Below are positions 1 to 8,333 of a stretch of 64,000 nt of DNA, one piece after another. The stretch lies in assembly GCA_034678485.1 (NCBI GenBank), contig JAXDBU010000043.1:1-64000 (forward strand). The letters run 5' to 3'. A program made the position numbers and the translations under genes. Origin of the DNA: PLanc-01 sp034678485. Lineage in GTDB: Bacteria > Planctomycetota > Phycisphaerae > Sedimentisphaerales > Anaerobacaceae. The stretch's first letter is position 1, and each line of letters opens with the position of its first letter. The notes beneath the pieces are model-generated. The model had not been told where the DNA came from. It saw only the letters and a list, made by a program, of their open reading frames with translations, and searched no databases.

Positions 1-105
1 AAAAGCGACTTGAGGGGGTCGGCTTGGGGGCCGATTTAGTGACAGAGTGCCGTCCAAAGGGGGTGGTGGCGGGCGATGCCCGTCGTTCGTGCAACCGAGG
101 GCACC

Positions 106-127
106 CCAACGCGGTGTAGCGCGTTGG
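106..127 (+). promoter_or_regulatory. Hairpin in the leader of the chemotaxis operon
   Basis: A perfect 8-bp stem (CCAACGCG / CGCGTTGG) with a 6-base loop ends about 20 bases before the Shine-Dalgarno site of the CheY gene. I do not recognise a riboswitch class. It may only be local structure in the 5' leader or the tail of an upstream transcript. Confidence 0.3.
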
Positions 128-159
128 AGGAGCCGCAGATCGTGTTAAGAGGAGCAGGT

Positions 160-534
160 ATGGGCAAGTCACTGATGATCGTGGATGACTCGGCGACGAT
201 GCGCAAGATCATTATGCGGACCGTTCGGATGTCGGGTCTGGAATTCGAACGCACGGAAGAGGCCGGCAGCGGCGTCGAGGCGCTGGAGAAGCTCAAGGCC
301 GGCCCGATCGACGTCGTGCTGTGCGACATCAACATGCCGGAGATGAACGGCACAGAGATGGTCAAGCAGGCTCGCCAGTTGCCGAGCTGTGCCGCGACGA
401 AGATCATCATGGTCTCGACGGAGAGTGCCGAAGACCTGATCAAGCAAGTCATGTCCGACGGAGCGGACGGGTACATCAGCAAGCCGTTCACGCCGGAGAA
501 GTTCCAGGAGAAACTGACGCCGTTGCTGAACTAA
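160..534 (+). CDS. cheY: CheY-type single-domain response regulator
   Basis: This is a 124-residue stand-alone receiver domain that carries the CheA phosphoryl signal, probably to the flagellar switch or another output. The acidic pair D9/D10, the phospho-acceptor D56 in LCDINMP, the S86/T87 switch position and K108 in SKP are all present, so it should be phosphorylatable. No output domain follows. The ATG at 160 is preceded by AAGAGGAGC at good spacing. An in-frame ATG at 76 would add 28 residues unlike a receiver domain and was rejected. It is the first gene of a same-strand run with cheX, a CheC-CBS gene, cheA, cheR, cheD and cheB, which supports a chemotaxis role. Confidence 0.93.
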   Translation: MGKSLMIVDDSATMRKIIMRTVRMSGLEFERTEEAGSGVEALEKLKAGPIDVVLCDINMPEMNGTEMVKQARQLPSCAATKIIMVSTESAEDLIKQVMSDGADGYISKPFTPEKFQEKLTPLLN

Positions 535-579
535 GAACCCGTGGCCCGGATGGGAAAACGCGTGGCCTTGTCGCTCGTC

Positions 580-651
580 ACGCGTCGCTCGGATCCCGGT
601 CCGAACCGCGCGTCTCTACGAGCGACGAGGGACCGGGGACGAGCGACGCGT
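580..651. repeat. Long imperfect inverted repeat between cheY and cheX
   Basis: The arms at 580-602 and 630-651 are complementary over about 22 bases with a one- or two-base bulge (ACGCGTCGCTCG pairs with CGAGCGACGCGT), around a 27-base loop. The loop carries further CGAGCGACGAG-like repeats. There is no T-run, so it is not a classical terminator. It could act as an mRNA-stabilising or processing hairpin between cheY and cheX. Confidence 0.6.
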
Positions 652-715
652 TTGGCGTACCCGATCTGCCTTCTTCCCATCTGAGTCGGAACCCATGATT
701 CGCGGAGAACTGAAG

Positions 716-1198
716 ATGATGACAACCGTTCCGTTGAAGGACGCGCTGCTCGACAGCGCCAAGGAAGTGTTTGAGACGATGGTGTTCATGGCGATGGAGG
801 ACTTGGGTGACGACCAGACGAGTCTCGGCGACCCCACCCTGCTGGGCTCGATCACATTCAAGGGCCGTCTGGAGGGCTGTCTGGGGGTCTGCTGCGACGA
901 GATGTGCGCGCGGACGATCGCGTCCAACATGCTGGGCACGCTCAGCGCGGACGAGGTGAGCGAGAACGACATCAGCGACGCGATGGGCGAGATCGCCAAC
1001 ATGGTGATGGGCTCCGTCAAGTCCCGTATCCAGAACGAGGTGGGGGCTATCGAGGTGTCGATTCCGTCGGTCGTACAGGGGCGCGAGCTGAAGAACAGCC
1101 TGGGCGAGGGCGCCGGGCAGGTGAAGGTCCGTGTGAGCATCGAGGAACAATACCGCGCAGAGTTCTCTCTGCTGTACCGCGAAGGCAACGAATCGTGA
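716..1198 (+). CDS. cheX: CheX-type chemotaxis phosphatase
   Basis: A 160-residue CheX/CheC-family protein, expected to dephosphorylate CheY-P. The active-site signature E-x-x-N is visible in GEIANMVMGSVKS, and a single such helix is typical of CheX. The ATG at 716 has CGGAG eight bases upstream. The next ATG at 719 and an upstream ATG at 695 are possible alternatives. It lies directly after cheY, its likely substrate, and before a second CheC-like gene. Confidence 0.85.
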   Translation: MMTTVPLKDALLDSAKEVFETMVFMAMEDLGDDQTSLGDPTLLGSITFKGRLEGCLGVCCDEMCARTIASNMLGTLSADEVSENDISDAMGEIANMVMGSVKSRIQNEVGAIEVSIPSVVQGRELKNSLGEGAGQVKVRVSIEEQYRAEFSLLYREGNES

Positions 1199-1271
1199 CG
1201 CGTCCTGCGTCGGGCGTCGTGCGAAAGGCTACGCATTCCACATGACGCAACTCGCACGACGAGGTGGATAT

Positions 1272-2855
1272 ATGGCAGCCATTGCAGCCAACATCACATC
1301 GCGTATCGCGGAGTTGTCCGACAGTGCATTTGGTGCATTTTGTGAAGACATCGGCGGCATGTTCGGCGTGGAGATACGCTGCGATCGGCGGAAGGCGGAG
1401 GCGTCCACGGTTCGCGCTCTTCGGGAACCCTTCAAGAAGCTGATCGCGGTGCATCTGACGAAGGCCGACGGGGCCCTGAACGGGACCTTCCACCTCGTCT
1501 TCGACCAGGGAGGCCTGTTCATCCTGTCGGGCGTGATCGTCATGCTGCCGGAGTCGCGGATCAGTGAGGATGCCAAGCGGGGCTCCGTCGAAGATGCCAA
1601 CAACCTGCAGGATGCCGCCCGCGAGGTCGGCAACCTTCTCGTCGGCTCCTGGGACCGCATCTTCCGCGAGGACTGCCCCGGCCACCGGCATTTCGTCAAG
1701 ACGGGCACGTTCATCGGCAAGCCTTGGGACAAACCCGAACAGATCGAGCTGCAGGCCAACACGGAAGTGGTCGCGGTCGTGTATGAGATGACAATCGACC
1801 CGTACCCGAGCTTCATGTGTGCGGCCGTTTTCCCCTGCGCGGTTCTGGATGGTTTCGGAGCAGACGAACCCACAGGGACGGAGCCTGCACCGACGGAGAC
1901 TCCTGTGGCGGCGTCTGAGCCTTCGGGCAAGCCGGCACGGGCGCCGGAACCCGCGCCGGTCCCGAGACCTCCCGAGCCGGTCAAGAGTGCCAAGCCGGCG
2001 CCGGAGCCATCCCAGGTTGCGGAAGCTCCAAGGCCAAAGAAGAGTGCGGAGACCCCGAAGCCAAAGGAGGACGCGGCTGCTCCAGAGCCGCAGAAGAGCA
2101 GTGACTCCAGTCCCGCGACTCAAGTCCCGGATTCCGGACCCCACGTTGCGGTTCCCCAGCCGCCGGCGGATCGTCTCTCTGCGACTCGGCCGGCATCGGG
2201 TCAGGGCGCCGATGTCCTTCCGTCCAGTCAGCGCAGTCCGCTGGTCGATGGAGGCATGTTGCCCTCGGAACTGGCTTCGGCCCGGTCCGTCGGATCCGGC
2301 GCTGTCGTGCCCTCGGCCGGCTTTACGTTCCTCGATGCCGCCTACATCCAGTCCCAGCCGCAGGCGGCTCTGGCTGAGTTGCTCGGCATGTCGGCCGCCG
2401 AGATCATGGAGAAAGAGGTGGTCTGGGCCGGTCCGGAGGAGACCGTGCAGGACGTGATCGCCAAGATGCAGCAGCACAACGTCGGGTACGTGCTGATCGG
2501 CGTCAACGGCGTGCTGGAGGGACTCGTTTCGAGTTCCAATGTCCTGGGGGCAGTGAGTCTGTATCTGCGCCCGATGTTCGCCAAGTGGCATCGCCCACAG
2601 GATGATGCAACGCTGGGAGTGAAAGTGAAATGGGTCATGAGCCGACCGGTGAGAACGATCCGGCCGGATGCCACCCTGGCAGCGATGATCGAGACCATGC
2701 GCCGTTGCGGCGGGCGATGCCTGCCTGTCGTCGACGCGAAGGGAGCTGTGCAGGGGATTGTCACTGTGTTCGACATCCTCCTTCGCGTTTCGGAGTCAGA
2801 CAAGAGCATTTCCTTCAAGGGCAGACCGCCGCAGGCGCCTGCTCTGTTGATCTAA
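1272..2855 (+). CDS. CheC-like domain protein fused to paired CBS domains
   Basis: A 527-residue three-part protein. Residues 1 to about 190 resemble the CheC/CheX phosphatase fold, with an E-x-x-N signature in REVGNLLVGSW. Residues about 195-350 form a low-complexity linker rich in Pro, Ala, Glu and Lys. Residues about 375-515 carry two CBS motifs (around EIMEKEVVWAGPEETVQD and WVMSRPVRTIRPDATLAA), which in other proteins bind adenine nucleotides. It may be a CheY-P phosphatase or adaptor tuned by cellular energy charge; this is inference. The ATG at 1272 follows GAGG by seven bases, better than the ATG at 1242. It sits between cheX and cheA. Confidence 0.8.
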   Translation: MAAIAANITSRIAELSDSAFGAFCEDIGGMFGVEIRCDRRKAEASTVRALREPFKKLIAVHLTKADGALNGTFHLVFDQGGLFILSGVIVMLPESRISEDAKRGSVEDANNLQDAAREVGNLLVGSWDRIFREDCPGHRHFVKTGTFIGKPWDKPEQIELQANTEVVAVVYEMTIDPYPSFMCAAVFPCAVLDGFGADEPTGTEPAPTETPVAASEPSGKPARAPEPAPVPRPPEPVKSAKPAPEPSQVAEAPRPKKSAETPKPKEDAAAPEPQKSSDSSPATQVPDSGPHVAVPQPPADRLSATRPASGQGADVLPSSQRSPLVDGGMLPSELASARSVGSGAVVPSAGFTFLDAAYIQSQPQAALAELLGMSAAEIMEKEVVWAGPEETVQDVIAKMQQHNVGYVLIGVNGVLEGLVSSSNVLGAVSLYLRPMFAKWHRPQDDATLGVKVKWVMSRPVRTIRPDATLAAMIETMRRCGGRCLPVVDAKGAVQGIVTVFDILLRVSESDKSISFKGRPPQAPALLI

Positions 2856-2876
2856 CGTGGTGGTGGGTCGCAAGAT

Positions 2877-5024
2877 ATGGATGGGATAGAAGGCAAAACG
2901 ACGGAACAGGAAGCCAGATTGGCTCAGCTTGTCGAGCAGGCGGCCTGTTGCATCAACATGCTCAGCCCGACCGACTTGTCCGACGGGCGGCAGCTCGAGG
3001 ACGTCCTTCGGCAGATCGGCCAGATCGCCCGGCAGCTCGATCAGCGCCCTGCGGAGGTGTGCGCGCAGCTTCAGGACACGACGAACGAGACGGTCCGGAC
3101 GCTCCAACAGGTGCTTCGGCAGGACGTTGAAGACACGGGCGAGGCGTTGGACACTGTCTCGAAGGCGATCTGTTCGTTGCAGGAACTGGTCGGCCGACTG
3201 GCGGCGCCTCAGGTGAAGACGGAGGCCCTGCCCGCTGCGACGACGGCCCCGGTCCCGGCGCAGGAGGCTGCTGCGGCCGCTCCCAAAGCGATGATGATCT
3301 CCGAAGAGGATGCGCCGCTCGTGCTGGATTTCATCACGGAGGCCGGCGAGCACATCGAGGCCGCGGAGTCGGCTCTGTTGGAATTGGAGAACCACCCCGA
3401 GGACGGCGAACTGGTCAACAAGATCTTCCGTGCCTTCCACACGATCAAAGGGATGGCGGGCTTCCTCAACCTCTCAGACATCCAGTCCCTGGCGCATTCG
3501 TCGGAGAGTCTCCTGGACCTGGCGAGGAAGGGGCAACTGGTCCTGGCCGGCGCCAACAGCGACGTGGCGTTCGAATCGATCGACGCCCTGAAGAAGATGC
3601 TCGCGGGCCTGAAGAGCGCTCTCGAATCCGGTTCGCCGGTCTTGGCATTCGACCCGTTGGCCCAGTTGCTCGAGAAGCTCAAGACTGCGGCGGAAGGCAG
3701 AGCCGCCTCGACGCCGCCGGTCGTAGCCAAGGCCGAGGAAACCGACAAGAAGCTCGATTCGATTCTCGAGGAGTCATCGGATTCGCAGAAACCCAAGGCC
3801 TCGGGCGCCTCCGGGGCGCACACCGCCGAGGACAAGATCAAAGTGAGCACCTCGCGTCTCGACAACCTCATCAACCTGGCCGGCGAGTTGGTCATCGCTC
3901 AACTGATGGTGAACGAGCAGGTGACCGGTTCCGAGTCGTTCGAGCATGAGCTGGCCCGGAAGGTGGCCCACCAGGGCAAGATCGTTCGAGAGCTGCAAGA
4001 TCTCTCGATGTCCATGCGAATGGTCCCGGTGCAGGGCGTCTTTCAGAAGATGTCGCGTCTGGCTCGCGACGTCATGCGTAAAGCAGGCAAGCAGGTCGAT
4101 TTTGTCACGAGCGGTGAAGAAACGGAGCTCGATCGGACGGTTGTGGACAAGATCGCCGATCCCCTGGTCCACATGGTCCGCAACGCCATCGACCACGGCG
4201 TCGAGCCCCCCGAAGATCGTGCCAAGGCGGGCAAGAGCCCCACGGGACACGTCGAGCTGCGAGCCTTCCATCAGGCAGGCAGTATCGTCATCGAGCTCGA
4301 AGACGACGGCAAGGGCCTCGACAAGGACAGGATCCTCAAGAAGGCCGCCGAACACGGACTGATCGAGCCGGGCCAGGATCTATCTGAGGAGGAGGCCTTC
4401 AAACTGATCTTCCATCCGGGTCTCTCGACCGCGGAGAAGGTGACGAGCGTCTCAGGACGCGGTGTCGGGATGGACGTCGTAAAACGAAACATCGAAGCAC
4501 TGCGCGGGCGGGTCGATATCACCTCGACGAAGGGCAAGGGCTCGACCTTCACGATCCGTCTGCCGTTGACACTGGCCGTGATCGACGGGCAGGTCGTCCG
4601 GATCGGCGACGCTCGCTATATCATCCCCATCAATGCGATCGTGCGGAGTCTGCGTCCCACGCGAGAGCAGATCTCCACGGTGCAAGGCCGCGGGGAGATG
4701 GTCCTGGAGCGGGGAGAACTGATCCCTCTGGTCCGCCTGTACCGGCTGCTGGGCGTCGCTCCCTCCACGGAGGAGCCCACCGAGGCGCTGATCGTTGTTG
4801 TCGAGGAGGACGGTCGCAAATGCTGTCTGATGGTCGACGACCTGCTGGCTCAGCAACAGGTCGTGATCAAGAGTCTCGGCGAGGCGCTCGGACGGGTCCG
4901 AGGCGTCTCGGGCGGGGCCATCATGGGAGATGGAAGAGTCACGTTGATTCTGGATGTTCCCGGGCTGGTGAAACTGGCTCAGGAACGGTCACCCACGTTG
5001 GGGGTAGTCGCATGTCGACATTGA
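2877..5024 (+). CDS. cheA: Chemotaxis sensor histidine kinase CheA
   Basis: A 715-residue CheA that passes phosphate from its Hpt histidine to CheY and CheB. In order: an extra N-terminal helical region (about 1-110); an Ala/Pro linker; an Hpt domain (about 140-255) with phospho-acceptor H188 in FHTIKG; a short linker with no obvious CheY-binding P2 domain; the dimerisation helices (KVSTSRLDNLINLAGELV); the HATPase with N box (MVRNAIDHG) and G boxes (DDGKGL, GRGVGMDVV); and a C-terminal CheW-like domain from about residue 560. The helical extension before Hpt is unusual. The stop overlaps the cheR start by 13 bases, suggesting coupled translation. Confidence 0.95.
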   Translation: MDGIEGKTTEQEARLAQLVEQAACCINMLSPTDLSDGRQLEDVLRQIGQIARQLDQRPAEVCAQLQDTTNETVRTLQQVLRQDVEDTGEALDTVSKAICSLQELVGRLAAPQVKTEALPAATTAPVPAQEAAAAAPKAMMISEEDAPLVLDFITEAGEHIEAAESALLELENHPEDGELVNKIFRAFHTIKGMAGFLNLSDIQSLAHSSESLLDLARKGQLVLAGANSDVAFESIDALKKMLAGLKSALESGSPVLAFDPLAQLLEKLKTAAEGRAASTPPVVAKAEETDKKLDSILEESSDSQKPKASGASGAHTAEDKIKVSTSRLDNLINLAGELVIAQLMVNEQVTGSESFEHELARKVAHQGKIVRELQDLSMSMRMVPVQGVFQKMSRLARDVMRKAGKQVDFVTSGEETELDRTVVDKIADPLVHMVRNAIDHGVEPPEDRAKAGKSPTGHVELRAFHQAGSIVIELEDDGKGLDKDRILKKAAEHGLIEPGQDLSEEEAFKLIFHPGLSTAEKVTSVSGRGVGMDVVKRNIEALRGRVDITSTKGKGSTFTIRLPLTLAVIDGQVVRIGDARYIIPINAIVRSLRPTREQISTVQGRGEMVLERGELIPLVRLYRLLGVAPSTEEPTEALIVVVEEDGRKCCLMVDDLLAQQQVVIKSLGEALGRVRGVSGGAIMGDGRVTLILDVPGLVKLAQERSPTLGVVACRH

Positions 5025-5860
5025 CACTGAAGGAAATCACTCTGGGCGAAAAGGAGTTTCGTCTCATCAGTGATCTGGTCTACAAGCATTGCGGGATCAA
5101 CCTGCACGATGGGAAGAAGGAACTGGTGCGGGCCCGCCTGGCCAAGCGATTGCGCGAAGGCAACTTCGAGACCTTCTCGGACTACATCCGATTCGTACTC
5201 GAAGACCCGAGCGGCCGGGAGTTCTCGATCCTGGTCGATTCGCTCAGCACGAACCTGACGAAGTTCTTCCGCGAAGACCAGCATTTCGAGTACCTGCGAG
5301 CGCAGCATCTCCCGCGTACGCTGACGGCCAAACTGGCTCGGCACGATTTGCGAATCCGAGGCTGGAGCGCAGGCTGCTCCACGGGCGAAGAGCCCTACTC
5401 CATTGCCATCACGCTGCTCGAAGCCATCGCCGGCAGGGGGCGCTGGGACGTCAAGCTCCTGGCAACCGATGTCTCGACCCGCGTGCTCGAACGGGCCGAG
5501 GAAGGAATCTACGAGAAGGAACGGATTGAGCCGATTCCCCCAGCACTGCGGAACAAGTACCTGATCCATGCCCGGGAAGGAGGCCGGGACCTGTTCGAGG
5601 TTGCCCCCAGCCTTCGCAACGTGGTGCTCTTTCGATACCTCAATCTCATGGAGGAATGGCCGGTCAAGGGTCCGCTCGATTTCATCTTCTGCCGCAATGT
5701 CATGATCTACTTCGACAAGCCGACCCAGGAGCGTCTGGTCAACCGCTACTATGACCTGCTGGCCTCCGGCGGGGTCCTGTTCACCGGCCACTCGGAGTCC
5801 CTGACCGGCGTCGAGCGCCGATTCAGATACGTCCAACCCACGATCTATGCCAAGCCGTAG
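5012..5860 (+). CDS. cheR: Chemotaxis protein methyltransferase CheR
   Basis: A 282-residue S-adenosylmethionine-dependent glutamate methyltransferase for chemoreceptors. The all-helical N-terminal domain is followed by the SAM-binding signature GCSTGEEPYSIAI, then the FIFCRNVMIYF strand and a C-terminal GHSESL segment, all typical of CheR. The ATG at 5012 lies inside the end of cheA and is preceded by a GGGGG stretch. It works against the methylesterase CheB encoded two genes downstream. Confidence 0.95.
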   Translation: MSTLTLKEITLGEKEFRLISDLVYKHCGINLHDGKKELVRARLAKRLREGNFETFSDYIRFVLEDPSGREFSILVDSLSTNLTKFFREDQHFEYLRAQHLPRTLTAKLARHDLRIRGWSAGCSTGEEPYSIAITLLEAIAGRGRWDVKLLATDVSTRVLERAEEGIYEKERIEPIPPALRNKYLIHAREGGRDLFEVAPSLRNVVLFRYLNLMEEWPVKGPLDFIFCRNVMIYFDKPTQERLVNRYYDLLASGGVLFTGHSESLTGVERRFRYVQPTIYAKP

Positions 5861-5869
5861 AGGGCGACC

Positions 5870-6358
5870 ATGGTCAAGACGCGAGTAGTAATCGATATCT
5901 CAGACGCCAAGGTGTCCGACAACCCGGCCGACGTCCTCGTGACGTACTCCCTGGGCTCGTGCATCGGCGTGTGCCTGTATGATCCGGCCACCCACATCGG
6001 CGGGATGCTGCACTACCAGTTGCCGACTTCCACGATGGACCTGTCGCGGGCCCAGGCCAAGCCCTTCATGTTCGCCGACAGCGGCATGAAGCTCCTTCTG
6101 GACAAACTGGGCTCCAGCGGGGCGATGAGGAAACGACTCCGGGTCCGCCTCGCCGGCGGCGCCACCATGGCGACCGGGCCGCAGGGCTTCGATATCGGCA
6201 AGCGCAACTATCTCGCGATCCGCAAGATTCTCTGGAGCAACGGTATGATTATCGATGCGGAGGATATCGGCGGCAATTCCGCACGCAACCTGTACCTCGA
6301 CATGGGCGACGGAACGGTCACCGTCCGATCCAACGGTCTGGAGAAGTACCTGCGATAG
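5870..6358 (+). CDS. cheD: Chemoreceptor glutamine deamidase CheD
   Basis: A 162-residue CheD, which deamidates receptor glutamines and in Bacillus and Thermotoga also partners CheC. The family catalytic cysteine is visible in TYSLGSCIGVCLYD and the catalytic histidine in GGMLHYQLP. RLAGGATM and the C-terminal GDG turn also fit. It starts nine bases after cheR and is followed 25 bases later by cheB. The presence of CheC-like proteins in the same operon matches the known CheC-CheD partnership. Confidence 0.93.
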   Translation: MVKTRVVIDISDAKVSDNPADVLVTYSLGSCIGVCLYDPATHIGGMLHYQLPTSTMDLSRAQAKPFMFADSGMKLLLDKLGSSGAMRKRLRVRLAGGATMATGPQGFDIGKRNYLAIRKILWSNGMIIDAEDIGGNSARNLYLDMGDGTVTVRSNGLEKYLR

Positions 6359-6383
6359 TCGCGATGCAGAAGGGAGATTGGCA

Positions 6384-7433
6384 ATGACTTTGACCATGAA
6401 CGAAACGGTGAGGGTGCTCGTCGTCGATGACTCGGCGATCGTCCGCAAGATCCTGAGCCAGGAGCTCAGTCGCCACTCGGGGATCGAGATCGTCGGCACC
6501 GCGCCGGACCCCTTCATCGCACGTGATAAGATCCTGGCGCTGCACCCGGACGTGCTGACGTTGGACGTCGAGATGCCGCGCATGGACGGTATCACGTTCC
6601 TCCGCAAGCTGATGAAACACCAGCCCATGCCGGTGATCGTGCTCAGCTCGCTGACGCCGGAAGGCGGCAAGACCGCCATGGAGGCCCTCGACGCCGGCGC
6701 GGTCGAGGTGATGTGCAAACCCAGCGGCTCCTACAGCGTTGGCGATGTCTGCACCCTCCTCGTCGAGAAGATCAAGGCCGCCTCCAGGGCCCGCATCAAC
6801 CGAACTCCCTCCACGGGCCTGCACGACGCGGCGCCCGTGCAGCGTCTGAGCATGGCGGAAACCACCAACAAGATCTTCGCCATCGGCGCCTCCACCGGCG
6901 GCGTGCAGGCGCTGACCTGCGTGCTCTCGGCGCTGCCCGCCAATGCCCCCGGCACGGTGGTTGTCCAGCACATGCCCGCTCATTTCACCACGTCCTTTGC
7001 CCAGCGTCTCAACGGCGAATGTGCCGTGAACGTGAAAGAGGCCCAGGACGGCGATCACGTCGTGCCCGGTCGGGTCCTCATCGCCCCCGGCGGCTGGCAC
7101 ATGATCCTGCAACGCTCCGGCGCCAGTTACTTTGTCTCCCTGCGGGACGGCCCGGCCGTCTGTCACCAAAAGCCCAGTGTAGAGGTCCTGTTCAACTCCG
7201 TAGCGAAGTACGCCGGCGCGAATGCAGTCGGCGCCATCCTCACGGGCATGGGCGACGACGGCGCCACCGGCCTGCTCAACATGCGACAAGCCGGAGCACA
7301 CACCATTGCCCAGGACGAGCAGTCCTGTGTCGTGTTCGGCATGCCGAAAGAAGCCATCGCTCGCGGCGGCGCCGAGCGCATCGTCCCGCTCGGCAAAGTG
7401 GCTGAGAACCTCGTCAATCTGGCGCGAACCTGA
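6384..7433 (+). CDS. cheB: Receptor methylesterase CheB
   Basis: A 349-residue response regulator with a receiver domain (residues 1 to about 125, D15/D16 and phospho-acceptor D61 in LTLDVEMP) and a C-terminal methylesterase domain. The catalytic Ser is in GASTGG, the His in VQHMPAHF and the Asp in GMGDDGA. It removes receptor methyl groups and deamidates when phosphorylated by CheA. The ATG at 6384 follows AAGGGAGA, so the 43-residue upstream extension of the open frame was rejected. It is the last recognisable che gene of the block. Confidence 0.95.
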   Translation: MTLTMNETVRVLVVDDSAIVRKILSQELSRHSGIEIVGTAPDPFIARDKILALHPDVLTLDVEMPRMDGITFLRKLMKHQPMPVIVLSSLTPEGGKTAMEALDAGAVEVMCKPSGSYSVGDVCTLLVEKIKAASRARINRTPSTGLHDAAPVQRLSMAETTNKIFAIGASTGGVQALTCVLSALPANAPGTVVVQHMPAHFTTSFAQRLNGECAVNVKEAQDGDHVVPGRVLIAPGGWHMILQRSGASYFVSLRDGPAVCHQKPSVEVLFNSVAKYAGANAVGAILTGMGDDGATGLLNMRQAGAHTIAQDEQSCVVFGMPKEAIARGGAERIVPLGKVAENLVNLART

Positions 7434-7514
7434 TCGACTGGAAACGTGGTCCCGGTCTGACGGCGCGTCGCGACTCGAAACGCCGGACGGGAACGACGAG
7501 AAACGAGATAACAC

Positions 7515-8039
7515 ATGCAAGAAACGAGATGCGAACAGCGCGGTGTACGAACCACCCTTCGTCTGGAAGCGATCCTCTTCGCCGTCATTGTCTCGGTCCT
7601 GGGACTCACGGCCCGGTTCAGCCCTGCGCAGACTCCTCTGAATGTGACGCGCTGGCGAGAGTTCTCTTACGCCAGGCAGACGAACCGCTTTGACAGTCGG
7701 ATGGCCGTTGTGGACGGCATTCAACGAGCCGGGTATATCGTGTGCGCCGATGGCACGTTCGGACGGTTGTGGAGCTCGCTCGTGCACACCACCTCGACCG
7801 AAGGAAAGGAATTCTACCAGGGCTTCGTCATGTACGATTTCGACGATGGCTCCAGCATCCTGGCCAAGGTCGATGTCTCCGGCGAGCCGCGAGCCAGGCA
7901 ATCGGGGACCCTCGTCTTTCTCTCCGGCACCCAGCGGTTCAAAGGCATTTCCGGGCGGGCCACCGTCTCGTCCTGGATGCCCGCCAAATGGGATCTCTAC
8001 ACGGAAGTCGAAGCCAGCTACTCAACCACGCCGGACTGA
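7515..8039 (+). CDS. Exported beta-barrel-like protein of unknown function
   Basis: A 174-residue protein with a hydrophobic segment at about 17-34 and a possible cleavage site after SPA (about residue 38). The mature part is beta-rich with alternating Gly and aromatic residues (GFVMYDFDDGSSI, GTLVFLSGTQRFKGISG). This recalls small calycin or allene-oxide-cyclase-like barrels found in other secreted bacterial proteins; that similarity is only by eye. It lies 81 bases after cheB on the same strand, but nothing else links it to chemotaxis. The ribosome site (ACGAGA) is weak, so the start is less sure. Confidence 0.6.
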   Translation: MQETRCEQRGVRTTLRLEAILFAVIVSVLGLTARFSPAQTPLNVTRWREFSYARQTNRFDSRMAVVDGIQRAGYIVCADGTFGRLWSSLVHTTSTEGKEFYQGFVMYDFDDGSSILAKVDVSGEPRARQSGTLVFLSGTQRFKGISGRATVSSWMPAKWDLYTEVEASYSTTPD

Positions 8040-8260
8040 CGCATAACGGGTGATCCGCCTCTTTCCGATCCGACGGAATCCTCTTGATCCCGCGCCAGAC
8101 CCTCAGGTTTGGGTAGCGGCCGAAGGTCGCCCCAAGATCAGAACGACAAAACGCGAAATGCCTGGTGGTCGGCCTCACTCGGCTGCGTTCAAAAACTTGC
8201 CCCGAGCTTGCCACGGGGATGACCATCACCTCGCACGGCGCCACCTGGGGCGCAGTCCGT

Positions 8261-8289
8261 TTGTCGTTCTTCGTGGTTTGTGCTATAAT
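8261..8289 (+). promoter_or_regulatory. Sigma-70-type promoter of the CotH/lamin-tail gene
   Basis: TTGTCG (8261-8266) and a perfect TATAAT (8284-8289) are 17 bases apart. The expected start is near 8296, about 38 bases before the ATG at 8334, and GGGAGG lies in between. The same -35 variant, TTGTCG, occurs in the promoter in front of the ECF sigma gene at 53385. Confidence 0.75.
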
Positions 8290-8333
8290 GGCAAGGCAGA
8301 GTAGTTGGCCAGATGGGTTTTGGGAGGACCAAG

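Noticed and set aside
1..159. Riboswitch (for example c-di-GMP) in the leader of the chemotaxis operon
   Set aside because: The G-rich leader has a hairpin, but none of the conserved core bases of a riboswitch class that I can recognise.
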